Notes: generated from the sequence alone by a model not told the origin. Counted from the stretch's first letter, positions 25,605 through 35,262 are shown. The stretch is DNA of 40,771 nt from Leptospiraceae bacterium (GCA_024233875.1 JACKPB010000016.1:1-40771), one strand, 5' to 3'. Numbers and translations are program-made.

Positions 25605-27173
25605 ATGAAGCGACTTCCCTTAGGCATACAAACCTTTTCCACCATGATAGAGGACAACCACTATTACGTGGACAAAACAGAGTTTGTGAAAAAGCTCGCT
25701 GATATAGGGACATACTTTTTCCTGTCCCGCCCACGTCGCTTTGGGAAGAGTCTATTCTTGGATACCCTCCATGAGGCTTATGCTGGAAATGAGGCTTTGT
25801 TTAAAGGGCTATATTTAGAGAAGAACTGGAACTGGACAAAGAAGCATCCGGTGATTCATATCAGTTTTGGGGGAGGACAGATCCGGAGTTTGGAGGAGTT
25901 GCTGTTTTCTTTGGAGGATTTATTTCTCGCATTTGAGAAGAAATTTGAAATCAAACTGGGAAGTAAAACTTTTTCCAATAAGCTCAAAGAACTTATTTTA
26001 TTTCTATCGGAGAGCCATGGCAAGAAAGTCGCAATTCTCATCGATGAATATGATAAACCGATTTTGGATGTGATCGACAAAGAGGAAATTGCTACTGCTG
26101 TTCGAGAGGAACTGAAAAATTTATACTCTGCCATCAAGGATTCTGATCGTTACATCCAATTCGCATTCATCACTGGTGTCAGTAAATTCTCCCGTGTGAA
26201 CCTATTTAGTGGGTTGAACAATCTTACCGACATCACTCTCAATCCTAATTTTTCTTCGATCTGTGGTTATACAGATTCTCAGCTACGGGAGACCTTTGCC
26301 GATCTTTTGGAAGGGGTTCCCTTAGATCAGCTCAAGGAATGGTACAATGGTTACAATTTCCTGGGTGAGAAGGTATACAATCCCTACGATGTCCTGAATT
26401 ATTTATTGAATAAAGAATTCAAAAACTACTGGTTTGAAACGGGAACTCCTTCGTTTTTAATAAAGTTGATCAACAAAAGAAAGTTTCCTGTCCCACAATT
26501 AGAAAATGTGCTTATGACGGAGGGCATGTTCAATAGCTTTGATGTCAATTCCATCCAATTAGAAACCTTACTTTTCCAAACAGGTTACGTAACGATCAAA
26601 GAAAAGAAAAGGCAAGGAGATATGATTCAATACAAAATGGAATTTCCCAATAAGGAAGTTCGGATGAGTTTGAATGACTCCATACTAAATTTTCTTTCTG
26701 ATCAGGTTACTGAAAAAGAAATCAACAAGTCCAATCTCTACACATTTTTAGAAGAAGGAAATGTGGAAGCTATGCAAAAATTATTTCATACTTTCTTCGC
26801 TTCCATTCCTTACAATTGGTATACCAACAACGATATTGCCAAATACGAAGGATTCTATTCTTCCGTGTTCTATACCTACTTCACCGCAATCGGTGTAGAG
26901 GTCAAAGTGGAAGATGCCACAAACCATGGAAGAATTGATATGGTTGCGATTCTCAACCACCGTTGCTATGTCATAGAGTTGAAAGTAAATGAGCTAAGTG
27001 ATTCCAAGAAAGCCATTGAGCAAATCAAAGAGAGAAAGTATCACGAAAAATTTATAGGATACAAAAGCACATATCTCAGTTCCAAAGATGTGAGAGAAAT
27101 CTATCTCATCGGTGTAGAGTTCAACAAAACAGATAGAAACATCACAGCCTTCGAATGGGAACAAATAGTTTAA
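25605..27173 (+). CDS. AAA-ATPase-like / PD-(D/E)XK protein (DUF1703 type), copy 2
   Basis: 522 aa, same architecture as the gene at 2043 but clearly divergent. Family start LPLGIQTFSTMIEDNHYYVD then KT; Walker-A-like RPRRFGKS at about residues 41-48; Walker B ILIDEYDKPI near 144-153; WYNGY near 247; C-terminal nuclease core GRIDMVA near 443 and YVIELKV near 456. The frame is intact and length normal. The start is supported by the family N-terminus and by a promoter spaced for leaderless transcription. Neighbouring repeat-protein debris suggests an accessory insertion. Biological role unsettled, as for copy 1. Confidence 0.87.
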   Translation: MKRLPLGIQTFSTMIEDNHYYVDKTEFVKKLADIGTYFFLSRPRRFGKSLFLDTLHEAYAGNEALFKGLYLEKNWNWTKKHPVIHISFGGGQIRSLEELLFSLEDLFLAFEKKFEIKLGSKTFSNKLKELILFLSESHGKKVAILIDEYDKPILDVIDKEEIATAVREELKNLYSAIKDSDRYIQFAFITGVSKFSRVNLFSGLNNLTDITLNPNFSSICGYTDSQLRETFADLLEGVPLDQLKEWYNGYNFLGEKVYNPYDVLNYLLNKEFKNYWFETGTPSFLIKLINKRKFPVPQLENVLMTEGMFNSFDVNSIQLETLLFQTGYVTIKEKKRQGDMIQYKMEFPNKEVRMSLNDSILNFLSDQVTEKEINKSNLYTFLEEGNVEAMQKLFHTFFASIPYNWYTNNDIAKYEGFYSSVFYTYFTAIGVEVKVEDATNHGRIDMVAILNHRCYVIELKVNELSDSKKAIEQIKERKYHEKFIGYKSTYLSSKDVREIYLIGVEFNKTDRNITAFEWEQIV

Positions 27174-27551
27174 ATACGAGGGGAAAGAGAAGAAATTGAA
27201 AAAAGGACAATTTGCATGGTCATCCATATCAATTCTAGAGTAACTATTTCCAGATGAGAATTGAACTGCTTACTCAGAGGAATTGATTTTAGAAAGTAGC
27301 TAAAGGGAATTGCCCTGTATCTACAGAAAAATCAGCCGAAAAGATCTTATTTGCAATTAAGAAATACCCGGGATGGCTTTCACGGGATCTAGATTTTTTT
27401 GAGATTTTGAAATCCAGTACTCTTACTAAAGAACTCGTTAGAAGCTTTTAGATTTATTCTAAATATAATAAATCTTTTTACTTTTTTATTTTTATACAAG
27501 ACAAATATCTATAGAAAAGATAATTAGCTTAGCCGATTTAGGAGGTAAAAA
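27174..27551. other. Upstream region of adhE
   Basis: No gene is supported. TATAAT at 27464-27469 follows the palindrome TTTAGA-TTTAT-TCTAAA (27447-27463), which could be a regulator site overlapping a promoter. No good -35 box is visible. AGGAGGT lies 7 nt before the adhE ATG. Confidence 0.4.
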
Positions 27552-30164
27552 ATGGCTACGCCAAAAATTAAAGAAAAACTTTCTCAAGAAGAAAGACAGG
27601 CTATTCTGAATCAGATGGTGGAGAGATCCAAAGAAGCCGCGGGTATTTTTTTACAGTACTCTCAGGAAGAAGTAGATAAAATCACAAGAAATATAGTGCG
27701 GGCAGGGATTTCCCATTCTCATGAATTAGCCATGAGGGCTGTTGAAGAAACGGAAATGGGTATTATTGAGGATAAAATCCTTAAAAACATGGTTTCCACT
27801 GAATTTGTATGGAATGCGATCAAGAACGAAAAAACAGTCGGTATCATAGCAGAGTATCCCAAAAAAAATATAAGTGAAGTTGCAGAACCCCACGGAGTAA
27901 TTTTCTCTTTGACTCCGGTTACGAATCCAACTTCGACAATCATGTTTAAGTGTATTATGGCGATGAAGACCCGAAATACTTTGATCTTTTCACCTCACAA
28001 CCGTGCAGAGCATTGTTCCAATTATGCCGCTCAATTGATGTATGAAGCCGCTCTGGAAGCCGGCGCTCCCGAGGGATGCATTCAGTGGTTGGATCGACCT
28101 AATTTGGATGATGTTGATTTCCTATTTCATCACCCCGATGTGAAGCTCATCGATGCTACCGGTGGAACCAGCATGGTCAAGGCAGCCTATGCTTCCGGTA
28201 AACCGGCACTCGGAGTCGGAGCGGGGAATACACCTGTCTATATAGAAAAAACGGGTGATATTGAAATGGCTGTAATCGATATCCTGACTTCCAAATCATT
28301 TGATAACGGAGTAGTTTGTGCATCTGAGTCTACAATGATAGTGGATACTGAGATATACGATCAGGTTTTGGACAAATTCAGATACTATGGTGCTCATATC
28401 TGTTCTGAGGAAGAATCTGACAAATTGGTATCTTCTATTTTTCATAAAGGTATGCCCAAACCTTCAATGATAGGTAAGTCTCCAAAATATCTATCCGAAA
28501 AGGCAGGCTTTGAAATTCCCGCCAACACAAAAATATTGATAACGCGAATCAATGGTATAGGAATGAACCATCCTCTCAGTACCGAAAAGTTATTCCCTGT
28601 TCTTTCGATTTATCGCGCCCAGAGTACAAGAGAAGGAATCAATGTTGCTTTAGATGTGAATTATCTCGGTGGAACAGGTCATACAGCTTCCATTTTTTCT
28701 ACAAATGAAGAAGTAATCAGAGAGTTTTCTGAAAAAATCAATGCAGGAAGGATAATTGTCAATTCTCCATCGTCCATCGGTGCACTAGGCGGGGTTTATA
28801 ATGATTTGATACCAACATTTTCATTCGGATGTGGAACCGGTGGTGGAAACATTACTATGGACAATATCAATTTACGTCATTATCTAAACATTAAAAAAGT
28901 AGCCAAAAGGACAACAGCCAGCATGTGGTTTAGAGTACCTAATGAAATCTATTTCAATCATCATAGTATTGAGTATCTCAGAACGATCAAATCCAACACA
29001 ACAATCATTATCACAACTCCGGGTCAGATTCAAAGAGGACAGGTGGCTCTGATCAAGTCACAAATGAATCATGTTCCTGTAGTACAGGTTTATACAGATG
29101 TATCGAATGAGCCTCCCTTTTCTCAGGTCAAGAGAGGAGTTGAGATGCTGAATCGATTTCATCCCGATACCATTGTAGCTCTGGGTGGAGGATCAGTTCT
29201 GGATATAGCAAAAGCAATTCGATTCTTTTATGAACATCCTGACTTTGATTATAGAGAATTGAATATATCTTTTCTTGATCCCAGAAAGAGAGTAGTAGAG
29301 TTTCCCGATGAAAAAGCAAAGGTCAAGTTGATAGCCATACCCACTACCTCAGGAACAGGGTCGGAAGTCACTCCTATCGCAGTCATCACCGATGATGAAA
29401 CTCACCACAAAATCTCTATGGTAGACTATAGTCTTGTTCCCGACGTTGCTATTGTTGATCCGGAATTGACGCTTTCTACTCCTCCCGTAGTCACTGTAGA
29501 TACCGGGTTTGATGCTCTGACCCACGCCATTGAAGCTATGGTATCGAGTGTGAGCAATGACTTTACGGATGGTCTGGCTCTTCAAACTGTTATCTCTGTT
29601 TTCAATCACTTAGAAAAAGCATATCTTCACGGGGATGATATTGAAGAACGTCAGAGGCTGCACAATGCGTCTACTATGGCGGGAATGGCGATTTCCAATG
29701 CTTTCGTTGGTGTAAACCACTCACTATCCCATGCAGTCGGAGCTGTTTTTGGAGTCAGTCACGGTAGGGCGAATGCTATCTTCCTACCCTATGTGATACG
29801 TTACAACTCCAGCATTCCGAATAAATTTACACCCAGTCCGAATATCAAGACGTACAAGGCAGATAAGAAATATGCTTATATTGCAGACATGGCAAAATTA
29901 TCTGGGAATTCTAAGAGTATTCAGGAAAAAGTCGATTCTTTGATTCATGCGATTCAGGACCTTCAGAAAAAATGTAAGGTGGAAAAATCATTCAAAGATT
30001 TTGGAATCAAAGAAGAAGAATACATGGCGAAGATGCCGGAAATGGTAAAAATAGCTATGATGGATCCATCCGGAAGAAGCAATCCAAGAATGCCCATGAT
30101 TCAGGAGATGACGGAGATACTTCTGGAAGCGTACTACGGTGAAAAACCCAAAATGAATTTCTAA
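27552..30164 (+). CDS. adhE: Bifunctional acetaldehyde-CoA/alcohol dehydrogenase AdhE
   Basis: 870 aa, the usual AdhE length. The N-terminal aldehyde dehydrogenase half reduces acetyl-CoA to acetaldehyde; catalytic Cys is C256 (GVVCASES). The C-terminal iron-dependent alcohol dehydrogenase half (from ~450) reduces acetaldehyde to ethanol; GGGSVLDIAKA near 545 binds NAD, and the metal site includes residues in FDALTHAIEAM (~655-662) and HSLSHAVGAVFGVSHGRANA (~723-742). Both halves look intact. A strong ribosome-binding site AGGAGGT precedes the ATG. In the cell AdhE forms long filaments (spirosomes) and regenerates NAD+ during fermentation. A STAS-domain gene follows after 12 nt. Confidence 0.96.
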   Translation: MATPKIKEKLSQEERQAILNQMVERSKEAAGIFLQYSQEEVDKITRNIVRAGISHSHELAMRAVEETEMGIIEDKILKNMVSTEFVWNAIKNEKTVGIIAEYPKKNISEVAEPHGVIFSLTPVTNPTSTIMFKCIMAMKTRNTLIFSPHNRAEHCSNYAAQLMYEAALEAGAPEGCIQWLDRPNLDDVDFLFHHPDVKLIDATGGTSMVKAAYASGKPALGVGAGNTPVYIEKTGDIEMAVIDILTSKSFDNGVVCASESTMIVDTEIYDQVLDKFRYYGAHICSEEESDKLVSSIFHKGMPKPSMIGKSPKYLSEKAGFEIPANTKILITRINGIGMNHPLSTEKLFPVLSIYRAQSTREGINVALDVNYLGGTGHTASIFSTNEEVIREFSEKINAGRIIVNSPSSIGALGGVYNDLIPTFSFGCGTGGGNITMDNINLRHYLNIKKVAKRTTASMWFRVPNEIYFNHHSIEYLRTIKSNTTIIITTPGQIQRGQVALIKSQMNHVPVVQVYTDVSNEPPFSQVKRGVEMLNRFHPDTIVALGGGSVLDIAKAIRFFYEHPDFDYRELNISFLDPRKRVVEFPDEKAKVKLIAIPTTSGTGSEVTPIAVITDDETHHKISMVDYSLVPDVAIVDPELTLSTPPVVTVDTGFDALTHAIEAMVSSVSNDFTDGLALQTVISVFNHLEKAYLHGDDIEERQRLHNASTMAGMAISNAFVGVNHSLSHAVGAVFGVSHGRANAIFLPYVIRYNSSIPNKFTPSPNIKTYKADKKYAYIADMAKLSGNSKSIQEKVDSLIHAIQDLQKKCKVEKSFKDFGIKEEEYMAKMPEMVKIAMMDPSGRSNPRMPMIQEMTEILLEAYYGEKPKMNF

Positions 30165-30176
30165 GAGGAGAAATCT

Positions 30177-30536
30177 ATGCCAATTATTGGAGAAAAAGAA
30201 AAGCATATATTTGTAAATGATGAATTTCAAATTCCTTCCATTTTGAATATAGACACAATGGAGCAGGTGATCAAAAGTATTGAAAAACATGGAAAAGCAT
30301 TTGAAGTCTACATTTTTAATTTTGATAAATGCTCGAGAGTAGAGTCTTCAGGCATAAAGGCTTTGAATGTCTTTGCGGAGAAGATGGCAGGGGAAGGAAA
30401 AATGATTCACATTATCAATATTTCCAATTCTCAATACAAGGCTATCAAGTTAACCGGAAAAGCAGAATCAGGAGTGTACTACCCTCACAGAGGATTTCCC
30501 GGAGGAGAGCCCAAAAAGTATCTGACCAACTGTTAA
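30177..30536 (+). CDS. STAS-domain protein downstream of adhE
   Basis: 119 aa. The fold pattern fits a STAS domain of the anti-sigma-factor-antagonist type: FEVYIFNFDKCSRVESSGIK then ALNVFAEKMAGEGKMIHIIN. The Ser pair at the start of the central helix (VESSGI, ~59-64) is the usual site of regulatory phosphorylation. AGGAG lies 7 nt upstream, and the gene is 12 nt after adhE, so they are co-transcribed. It might modulate a partner-switching regulator linked to fermentation, but no kinase or phosphatase is nearby. STAS assignment is moderate because the N-terminal strand is poorly conserved. Confidence 0.6.
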   Translation: MPIIGEKEKHIFVNDEFQIPSILNIDTMEQVIKSIEKHGKAFEVYIFNFDKCSRVESSGIKALNVFAEKMAGEGKMIHIINISNSQYKAIKLTGKAESGVYYPHRGFPGGEPKKYLTNC

Positions 30537-30538
30537 AA

Positions 30539-30580
30539 AAAAAGCATTCAGATTCTTCAACGAATTTGAATGCTTTTTCC
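30539..30580. terminator. Bidirectional intrinsic terminator between adhE-STAS and korAB
   Basis: AAAAAGCATTCA (30539-30550) pairs with TGAATGCTTTTT (30567-30578), extended inward by partial GATTC/GAATT pairing. On the plus strand it ends in TTTTTCC; on the minus strand the stem is followed by a run of nine T. It serves both converging operons. Confidence 0.8.
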
Positions 30581-30614
30581 TTTGTATGGAGACTGGAGAG
30601 TAAAGTTTATAAAA

Positions 30615-31619
30615 CTATTTGATCTCCCAGGAATCTTCAGTGTATATCAATTCTTCCAGGCTTCCATTTCCCTTGGAATCAATCGATTTTTGAATTTGGT
30701 TCGTTACCAAATCTTCGTAAACAGGTCTCTCGACAGCTCTAAAAACTCCCATTGGAACAGGAAACTCCGGAATATCCATTCTGGAAAGGAGGAATGCATA
30801 GTCAGGTGAATGTACTGTTTCATCGTGAATGTGAAGTTTTTCTACCGGTGTGTCTTTTAAACTCACTACTTTTGCTACAGAGCCTTCTATTACAATTCCC
30901 TTATCCAGTTCATTTCCAAATTTCAAAGGTTTGTTGTGCTCCAAGGAGATAATTGTATCGTCTCGAACTTCTTTTCCATAGATCTTATCGTGAACACCGT
31001 CATTAAAGATAATACAGTTCTGAAGAATTTCTATGAAAGAAGTGCCTTTGTGTTTGAATGCCGCCTCAAAGATTTCTGACATATGCTTTTGTGACTTATC
31101 ATACGTTCTGGCGACAAAAGAGGATTCGGCACCTAAGGCTACAGAGATGGGATTGAATGGATGATCAATCGATCCATAGGGACTGGATTTGCTTACAGTA
31201 CCTTCTGCTGAGGTGGGTGAAAATTGTCCCTTAGTCAGTCCGTAAATCCTGTTATTGAACATGATGATATTGATATCCAGATTTCTCCTCATGGCATGGA
31301 TGAGATGGTTCCCTCCGATCGAGAGTCCATCTCCATCACCTGTGATCACCCAAACACTCAATTCCGGATTGGCTATCTTCACACCACTGGCTATTGCGGG
31401 TGCTCTACCATGAATGGTATGAAAACCATAAGTGTTCATGTAATAAGGAAATCTGGAAGAGCAACCTATACCCGATACAAAGACAAAATTTTCCAGCGGA
31501 ACTCCGAGCCCCGGAAGAGTCTTTTGTATAGCTGTCAATATACCGTAGTCACCGCAACCGGGACACCATCGAATTTCTTGATTGGATACAAAATCTTTTT
31601 TTGTTAAAGTTGTGCTCAT
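30615..31619 (-). CDS. korB: 2-oxoacid:ferredoxin oxidoreductase, beta subunit
   Basis: 334 aa. Thiamine-pyrophosphate subunit. Fe-S ligands C19 and C22 (WCPGCGD), the Cys in SGIGCSSR near 53 and the Cys in LQNCIIFND near 201. The TPP/Mg site is GDGDGLSIGGNH with NNRIYGLTKGQ. It oxidises a 2-oxo acid with CoA and passes electrons to ferredoxin. 2-Oxoglutarate (Kor) is the best guess for this two-subunit class, but pyruvate cannot be excluded. It is the second gene of the operon, 10 nt after korA. Confidence 0.9.
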   Translation of the reverse strand: MSTTLTKKDFVSNQEIRWCPGCGDYGILTAIQKTLPGLGVPLENFVFVSGIGCSSRFPYYMNTYGFHTIHGRAPAIASGVKIANPELSVWVITGDGDGLSIGGNHLIHAMRRNLDINIIMFNNRIYGLTKGQFSPTSAEGTVSKSSPYGSIDHPFNPISVALGAESSFVARTYDKSQKHMSEIFEAAFKHKGTSFIEILQNCIIFNDGVHDKIYGKEVRDDTIISLEHNKPLKFGNELDKGIVIEGSVAKVVSLKDTPVEKLHIHDETVHSPDYAFLLSRMDIPEFPVPMGVFRAVERPVYEDLVTNQIQKSIDSKGNGSLEELIYTEDSWEIK

Positions 31620-31629
31620 AATTAATTCC

Positions 31630-33468
31630 TTATTTTAATTCTTCAATTCTGTCTTCAATTTCTTGAACAGTAAATGGTTTGCCTTTGATCTTTGTCAATT
31701 TATGAACCTTGACTCCAAAAGTTCCCTGGAGGATAAATGCCAGTTGTCCTGAATTCAATTCCGGAACTATGATCTTGTCATACCGATTCAATACATCTTC
31801 CATGTTTTTGGGGAAAGGATTGAGATAATGAATGTGTGCATGTGAAATCTTCATCCCTTTCTCCCGAAGTTCTTCTACAGCACTTCGAATAGATCCATAG
31901 GTAGATCCCCAACCAATCAATAAAATCCCTCCGGATTGCTCTCCGTAAACTTCCTGTTCAGGAATGTCATTGGCAATATTAGCAATTTTTTGAGCTCTGG
32001 CGTGAACCATCCTTTCGTGGTTTTCTGCATCCGAACTGACGTTGCAAGTATCATAGTCTTTTTCCAGTCCACCGATTCGATGCTCTAGACCCGGAACTCC
32101 CGGAACAGCCCAACTACGAACTAATTTTTCATCCCGTTTGTATCCCAGGAACCCACCGTTGGGATTGTTGTTTTCTGTTACTTTTTTGGATTTCAATTCG
32201 GGGATGGTATTCAATTCGGGTAGTTTCCAGGGTTCGGAACCATTCGCAATAGATCCATCTGAGAGCAATACAACCGGTGTCATGTATTCCAATGCCAATC
32301 GAACGGCTTCAATGGTCATATGAAAGCAATCAGCAGGCGAACTGGCTGAGAGAACCGGAAGAGGGGATTCCCCATTTCTCGAAAAGAGTGCCTGGAGTAA
32401 ATCGGATTGTTCGGTTTTTGTGGGTAGACCTGTAGAGGGACCACCTCTCTGTACATTCACCACAACCAGAGGCAATTCTGCCATTACGGCAAGGTTCAAT
32501 GCTTCTGTTTTCAGACAAAATCCGGGTCCTGAGGTAGTTGTGATACCCAGGCTTCCGCTATAAGAGGCACCTATAGCACTACAGATTCCGGCAATCTCAT
32601 CTTCGGCTTGAAAAGTTTTGACACCATAGTTTTTGAATTTGGAGAGTTCGTGGAGAATGTCGGAAGCCGGAGTGATCGGATAGCTACCCAGAAATAGTGG
32701 TAGGTTCGATTTTTGTGAGGCTACGACAAACCCGAGTGCAATGGCAGAATTTCCATTGATGTTTCTATATTTTCCTTTTTTAAGTTTGGCAACGGGAACC
32801 TCATATTGAGAAATAAAGGCTTCCGATGTCAGAGCGAAGTTGTAGCCTGCTGAGAGAGCTATCTTATTCGCTTTTATTATTTTTTCTTTGCCCTTAAATT
32901 TATCTTCTATCCAATGATTTGTGAAATCAAGAGGTCTATCAAAAAGCCAGTAAGTCAGACCTAGAGAGAAAAAATTTTTTGTCCTATCAATTTCTTTGTC
33001 TGTCAAATCCATATCGACAAGAGCCTGGTGAACAAGCAAGTTGATCGGGATTTCGAAAACCTGATAAGTTCTTTTTAATTCATCGTTTAGAGGTGTTTCT
33101 GAATATCCTGCCTTTTCCAGATCTTTCTGAGTAAACGTATCACCATTGACGATCAGGATTCCGTTTCTTTTTAAGTCTTTGATATTTGCTTTTAGGGCTG
33201 CCGGATTCATTGCAACCAAAACATCCGGTGTATCACCCGGAGTATGAATGTCGTTGGATGCAAAGTTTAATTGGAATCCCGAGACACCTGCCAGAGTTCC
33301 TGCCGGAGCCCGTATTTCAGCGGGATAGTCTGGAAAAGTTGCTAAATCATTTCCAAATGCCGCTGTTGTAGCTGTAAACTGATTTCCGGTAATCTGCATA
33401 CCATCACCGGAATCACCACAGAATCGAATTATAGCTGAATGTTTAATTTCCTTTTTTTTTAGAACCAT
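31630..33468 (-). CDS. korA: 2-oxoacid:ferredoxin oxidoreductase, fused gamma-alpha subunit
   Basis: 612 aa. The N-terminal gamma domain opens with IRFCGDSGDGMQITGNQF. The alpha domain from ~240 has YPITPASDIL, the TPP-proximal QAEDEIAGICSAIGASYSGS, TTSGPGFCLKTEALNLAVMAE and the C-terminal transketolase-like domain (ILLIGWGSTYGSIRSAVEEL). This fused arrangement is typical of KorA-type enzymes in aerobes and spirochaetes. GGGGGA lies upstream of the ATG. The promoter region contains a copy of the dispersed ~100-nt element. Substrate (2-oxoglutarate versus pyruvate) is inferred. Confidence 0.9.
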   Translation of the reverse strand: MVLKKKEIKHSAIIRFCGDSGDGMQITGNQFTATTAAFGNDLATFPDYPAEIRAPAGTLAGVSGFQLNFASNDIHTPGDTPDVLVAMNPAALKANIKDLKRNGILIVNGDTFTQKDLEKAGYSETPLNDELKRTYQVFEIPINLLVHQALVDMDLTDKEIDRTKNFFSLGLTYWLFDRPLDFTNHWIEDKFKGKEKIIKANKIALSAGYNFALTSEAFISQYEVPVAKLKKGKYRNINGNSAIALGFVVASQKSNLPLFLGSYPITPASDILHELSKFKNYGVKTFQAEDEIAGICSAIGASYSGSLGITTTSGPGFCLKTEALNLAVMAELPLVVVNVQRGGPSTGLPTKTEQSDLLQALFSRNGESPLPVLSASSPADCFHMTIEAVRLALEYMTPVVLLSDGSIANGSEPWKLPELNTIPELKSKKVTENNNPNGGFLGYKRDEKLVRSWAVPGVPGLEHRIGGLEKDYDTCNVSSDAENHERMVHARAQKIANIANDIPEQEVYGEQSGGILLIGWGSTYGSIRSAVEELREKGMKISHAHIHYLNPFPKNMEDVLNRYDKIIVPELNSGQLAFILQGTFGVKVHKLTKIKGKPFTVQEIEDRIEELK

Positions 33469-33542
33469 GACTGAATCATATTCCCCCTAAATTCTATTAT
33501 TTAATTTAATTTTTTAATTTAATCTACTATTTTTTATATTCC

Positions 33543-33640
33543 TTTTCAAAAGGTTTGCGCATTTTAGATATGATTCCTAACAAAATCCCTACTTACAGCA
33601 ATAGGAAAAACGCAATAATTTACAAAAACCAGTATATAAT
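33543..33640 (+). repeat. Dispersed ~100-nt hairpin element, copy 1
   Basis: Shares with copies at 35017 and 40632 the left motif TTTTCA..AGGTTTGCG, a right block AATAGGAAAAACGCAAT, then ATTTA..AAAAC..GTATA. TTGCG (33555-33559) can pair with CGCAA (33611-33615). It lies upstream of korA in antisense orientation. Confidence 0.6.
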
Positions 33641-34006
33641 TTTTTTTATGATAAATTTTTCTTTTTCAATAAGGGGATTGGAATTGTGAATTTGTACAAT
33701 TTCTATACAATTGATAGATATTCATTCTAAATGAAATTGCCAAACAGATTTCCATTCTCATTCTATCTCAATTGATTTTGAATCGAAACTCAGTGATTGG
33801 AGCCAATTGGGAGAAATCCATCCCATTCTGAAAGGTAAGTACTTTATTGATGAGAGTGAAGGAGAATCAATTGGGTTGGAGTTGAGGACCCTTTACGGGA
33901 ATTTGTCTCAAGTTTAAGCTTTACGTATAGAAAAATTAAATAGTGATTCTGCTTTTATTCAATATTGAAATCTAAAGGAGGTGATTAGGGTTCAGATGCA
34001 AAATTT
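33641..34006. other. Spacer with a short coding-like scrap
   Basis: 33735-33917 (+) is open for 60 codons and reads like protein (SISIDFESKLSDWSQLGEIH then ILKGKYFIDESEGESIGLEL), but has no start codon in frame; the ATG at 33731 is in another frame. It is probably the end of a lost gene. Near 33974 a perfect AAAGGAGGTGAT lies before only a four-codon frame. No other content is recognised. Confidence 0.4.
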
Positions 34007-34600
34007 CTAAAGAATATTCCGTAAATTCTTTTCTAATCTTTCTAAAATTGTTTTGTCTAAGGCAGATCCGGATTCCGCTTGCAATTCGAAGGTATCATCT
34101 ACGATATCACCAATCGTTCTTGCATTTACTGATAAGATATCAACGCATTCAAGATAAAAGATTCTTGCTATGTCACAGAGAAGCCCTTCCCGGTCATTGG
34201 TCTTGATTCGCATTTTTATGCTGGATTCTGAGTTCCCGGACTCAATTTGAATCATAGCGTTCGGGTTTCCTTTCTCTGCAATGGCTTTTCTATTTTTCTT
34301 GATCAGGTAGGTGGGAATTGAGATTTCTTCTGAAAAGATGCTCAACATTTCCTGTTTGAGTAGATCCAATTCAGTTTCATCTAAAACCTTTCCTTCCGAA
34401 CTTTGGATCAAAAACTCATCTTCCACCTGACCATTTTCCAGACTCCGAATTGTGGCACCCAGAATATTCCAACGATTAGCAGATAGCACTGAAGTGGCGC
34501 GATAGACTATCCCCTTCTCATCATGAGCGAAATACAATTGCAATCTGTATTTATCATTTTCCTCTGAGAATTCAAGGTTTAGTAATTCTTCTTTCTTCAT
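34007..34600 (-). CDS. Protein with two ACT domains (GlnD C-terminal type)
   Basis: 197 aa. Two ACT-like units: one at about 18-90 (HDEKGIVYRATSVLSANRWN then ILGATIRS) and one at about 125-195 (TNDREGLLCDIARIFYLECV then DILSVNARTIGDIVDDTFEL). The second closely resembles the C-terminal ACT domain of the uridylyltransferase GlnD. The nucleotidyltransferase and HD domains are absent, and the length is normal for stand-alone double-ACT proteins. It likely senses an amino acid. It has no operon partner. Confidence 0.75.
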   Translation of the reverse strand: MKKEELLNLEFSEENDKYRLQLYFAHDEKGIVYRATSVLSANRWNILGATIRSLENGQVEDEFLIQSSEGKVLDETELDLLKQEMLSIFSEEISIPTYLIKKNRKAIAEKGNPNAMIQIESGNSESSIKMRIKTNDREGLLCDIARIFYLECVDILSVNARTIGDIVDDTFELQAESGSALDKTILERLEKNLRNIL

Positions 34601-35262
34601 ATATCACAGGAATGTATTTACGGAATCAACTGTCAATACCCTTTTTGTTTAAGAATCCTTAGATTGAAAGCCCGGAGTCTTGTTGTATGATTTGGATTTA
34701 CAGAGACCGAAACAAGGAGTTAGGTGTAAAGCAATCCTATTCAAAAAATTTCTCAGGTTTAGATTTTCGAAAGTCATGTTTGAAACATACTTACCGATGA
34801 ATATATGTCGCTTGTTCGGCTAAATATTTTCTAATTGAATACTCAAAAATAATCGAAAATGAATTTTCCATAAAAAGAAATAAATTATTGCTCTTATTCA
34901 CCTAACGCAATGGCTTTTCTCATTCTTCATCTTTTAATGGTGAACATATCGCTGATTTACAGAGGGACTCCCAAAATCTCTTTAGTGATACTTCCTTTAG
35001 TCTCGACTTCCGGTCATTTTCAAAAAGGTTTGCATATTTACTATTCAATCCTTTATAAAATGGCAACATACTTTAAGAAAAAATATGCAAGTATTTTGAA
35101 TATCCGGTATATGAAAACTGATATATAATTAGAATCATCAATAAAAAAGAAATCTAATTCTTCGATTTGATACATTTTAGAATTTCTTCAATTTTATTTT
35201 GAGACCAATGATAAAATGCATTTCCTTTTTTATTGAATCTGATTGAATTGTCATTGGGTATT
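34601..35262. other. Repeat-bearing spacer, no convincing gene
   Basis: Contains GTTAGGTG (34720-34727) and CACCTAAC (34899-34906) as inverted 8-mers; CACCTAACGCAAT (34899-34911) matches the start of the repeat at 36731. Copy 2 of the dispersed hairpin element is at 35017-35117. The open frame 34910-35128 overlaps both repeats and looks fortuitous. Confidence 0.4.
35017..35117 (+). repeat. Dispersed ~100-nt hairpin element, copy 2
   Basis: TTTTCAAAAAGGTTTGCATA at the left, then TATAAAATGGC in the loop (shared with copy 3), AAAAAATATGCAA and AAAACTGATATATAA at the right. TTGCATATTT (35030-35039) pairs perfectly with AAATATGCAA (35081-35090); other copies have TTGCG/CGCAA at the same place, so the pairing is kept by compensating changes. 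Confidence 0.6.

Noticed and set aside
33970..33985. 16S rRNA 3'-end remnant
   Set aside because: Only the 12-nt tail complement matches; flanking sequence has no rRNA similarity that I can see.
34910..35128. 72-codon frame in the repeat-rich spacer
   Set aside because: It overlaps two repeat elements and has no ribosome-binding site.
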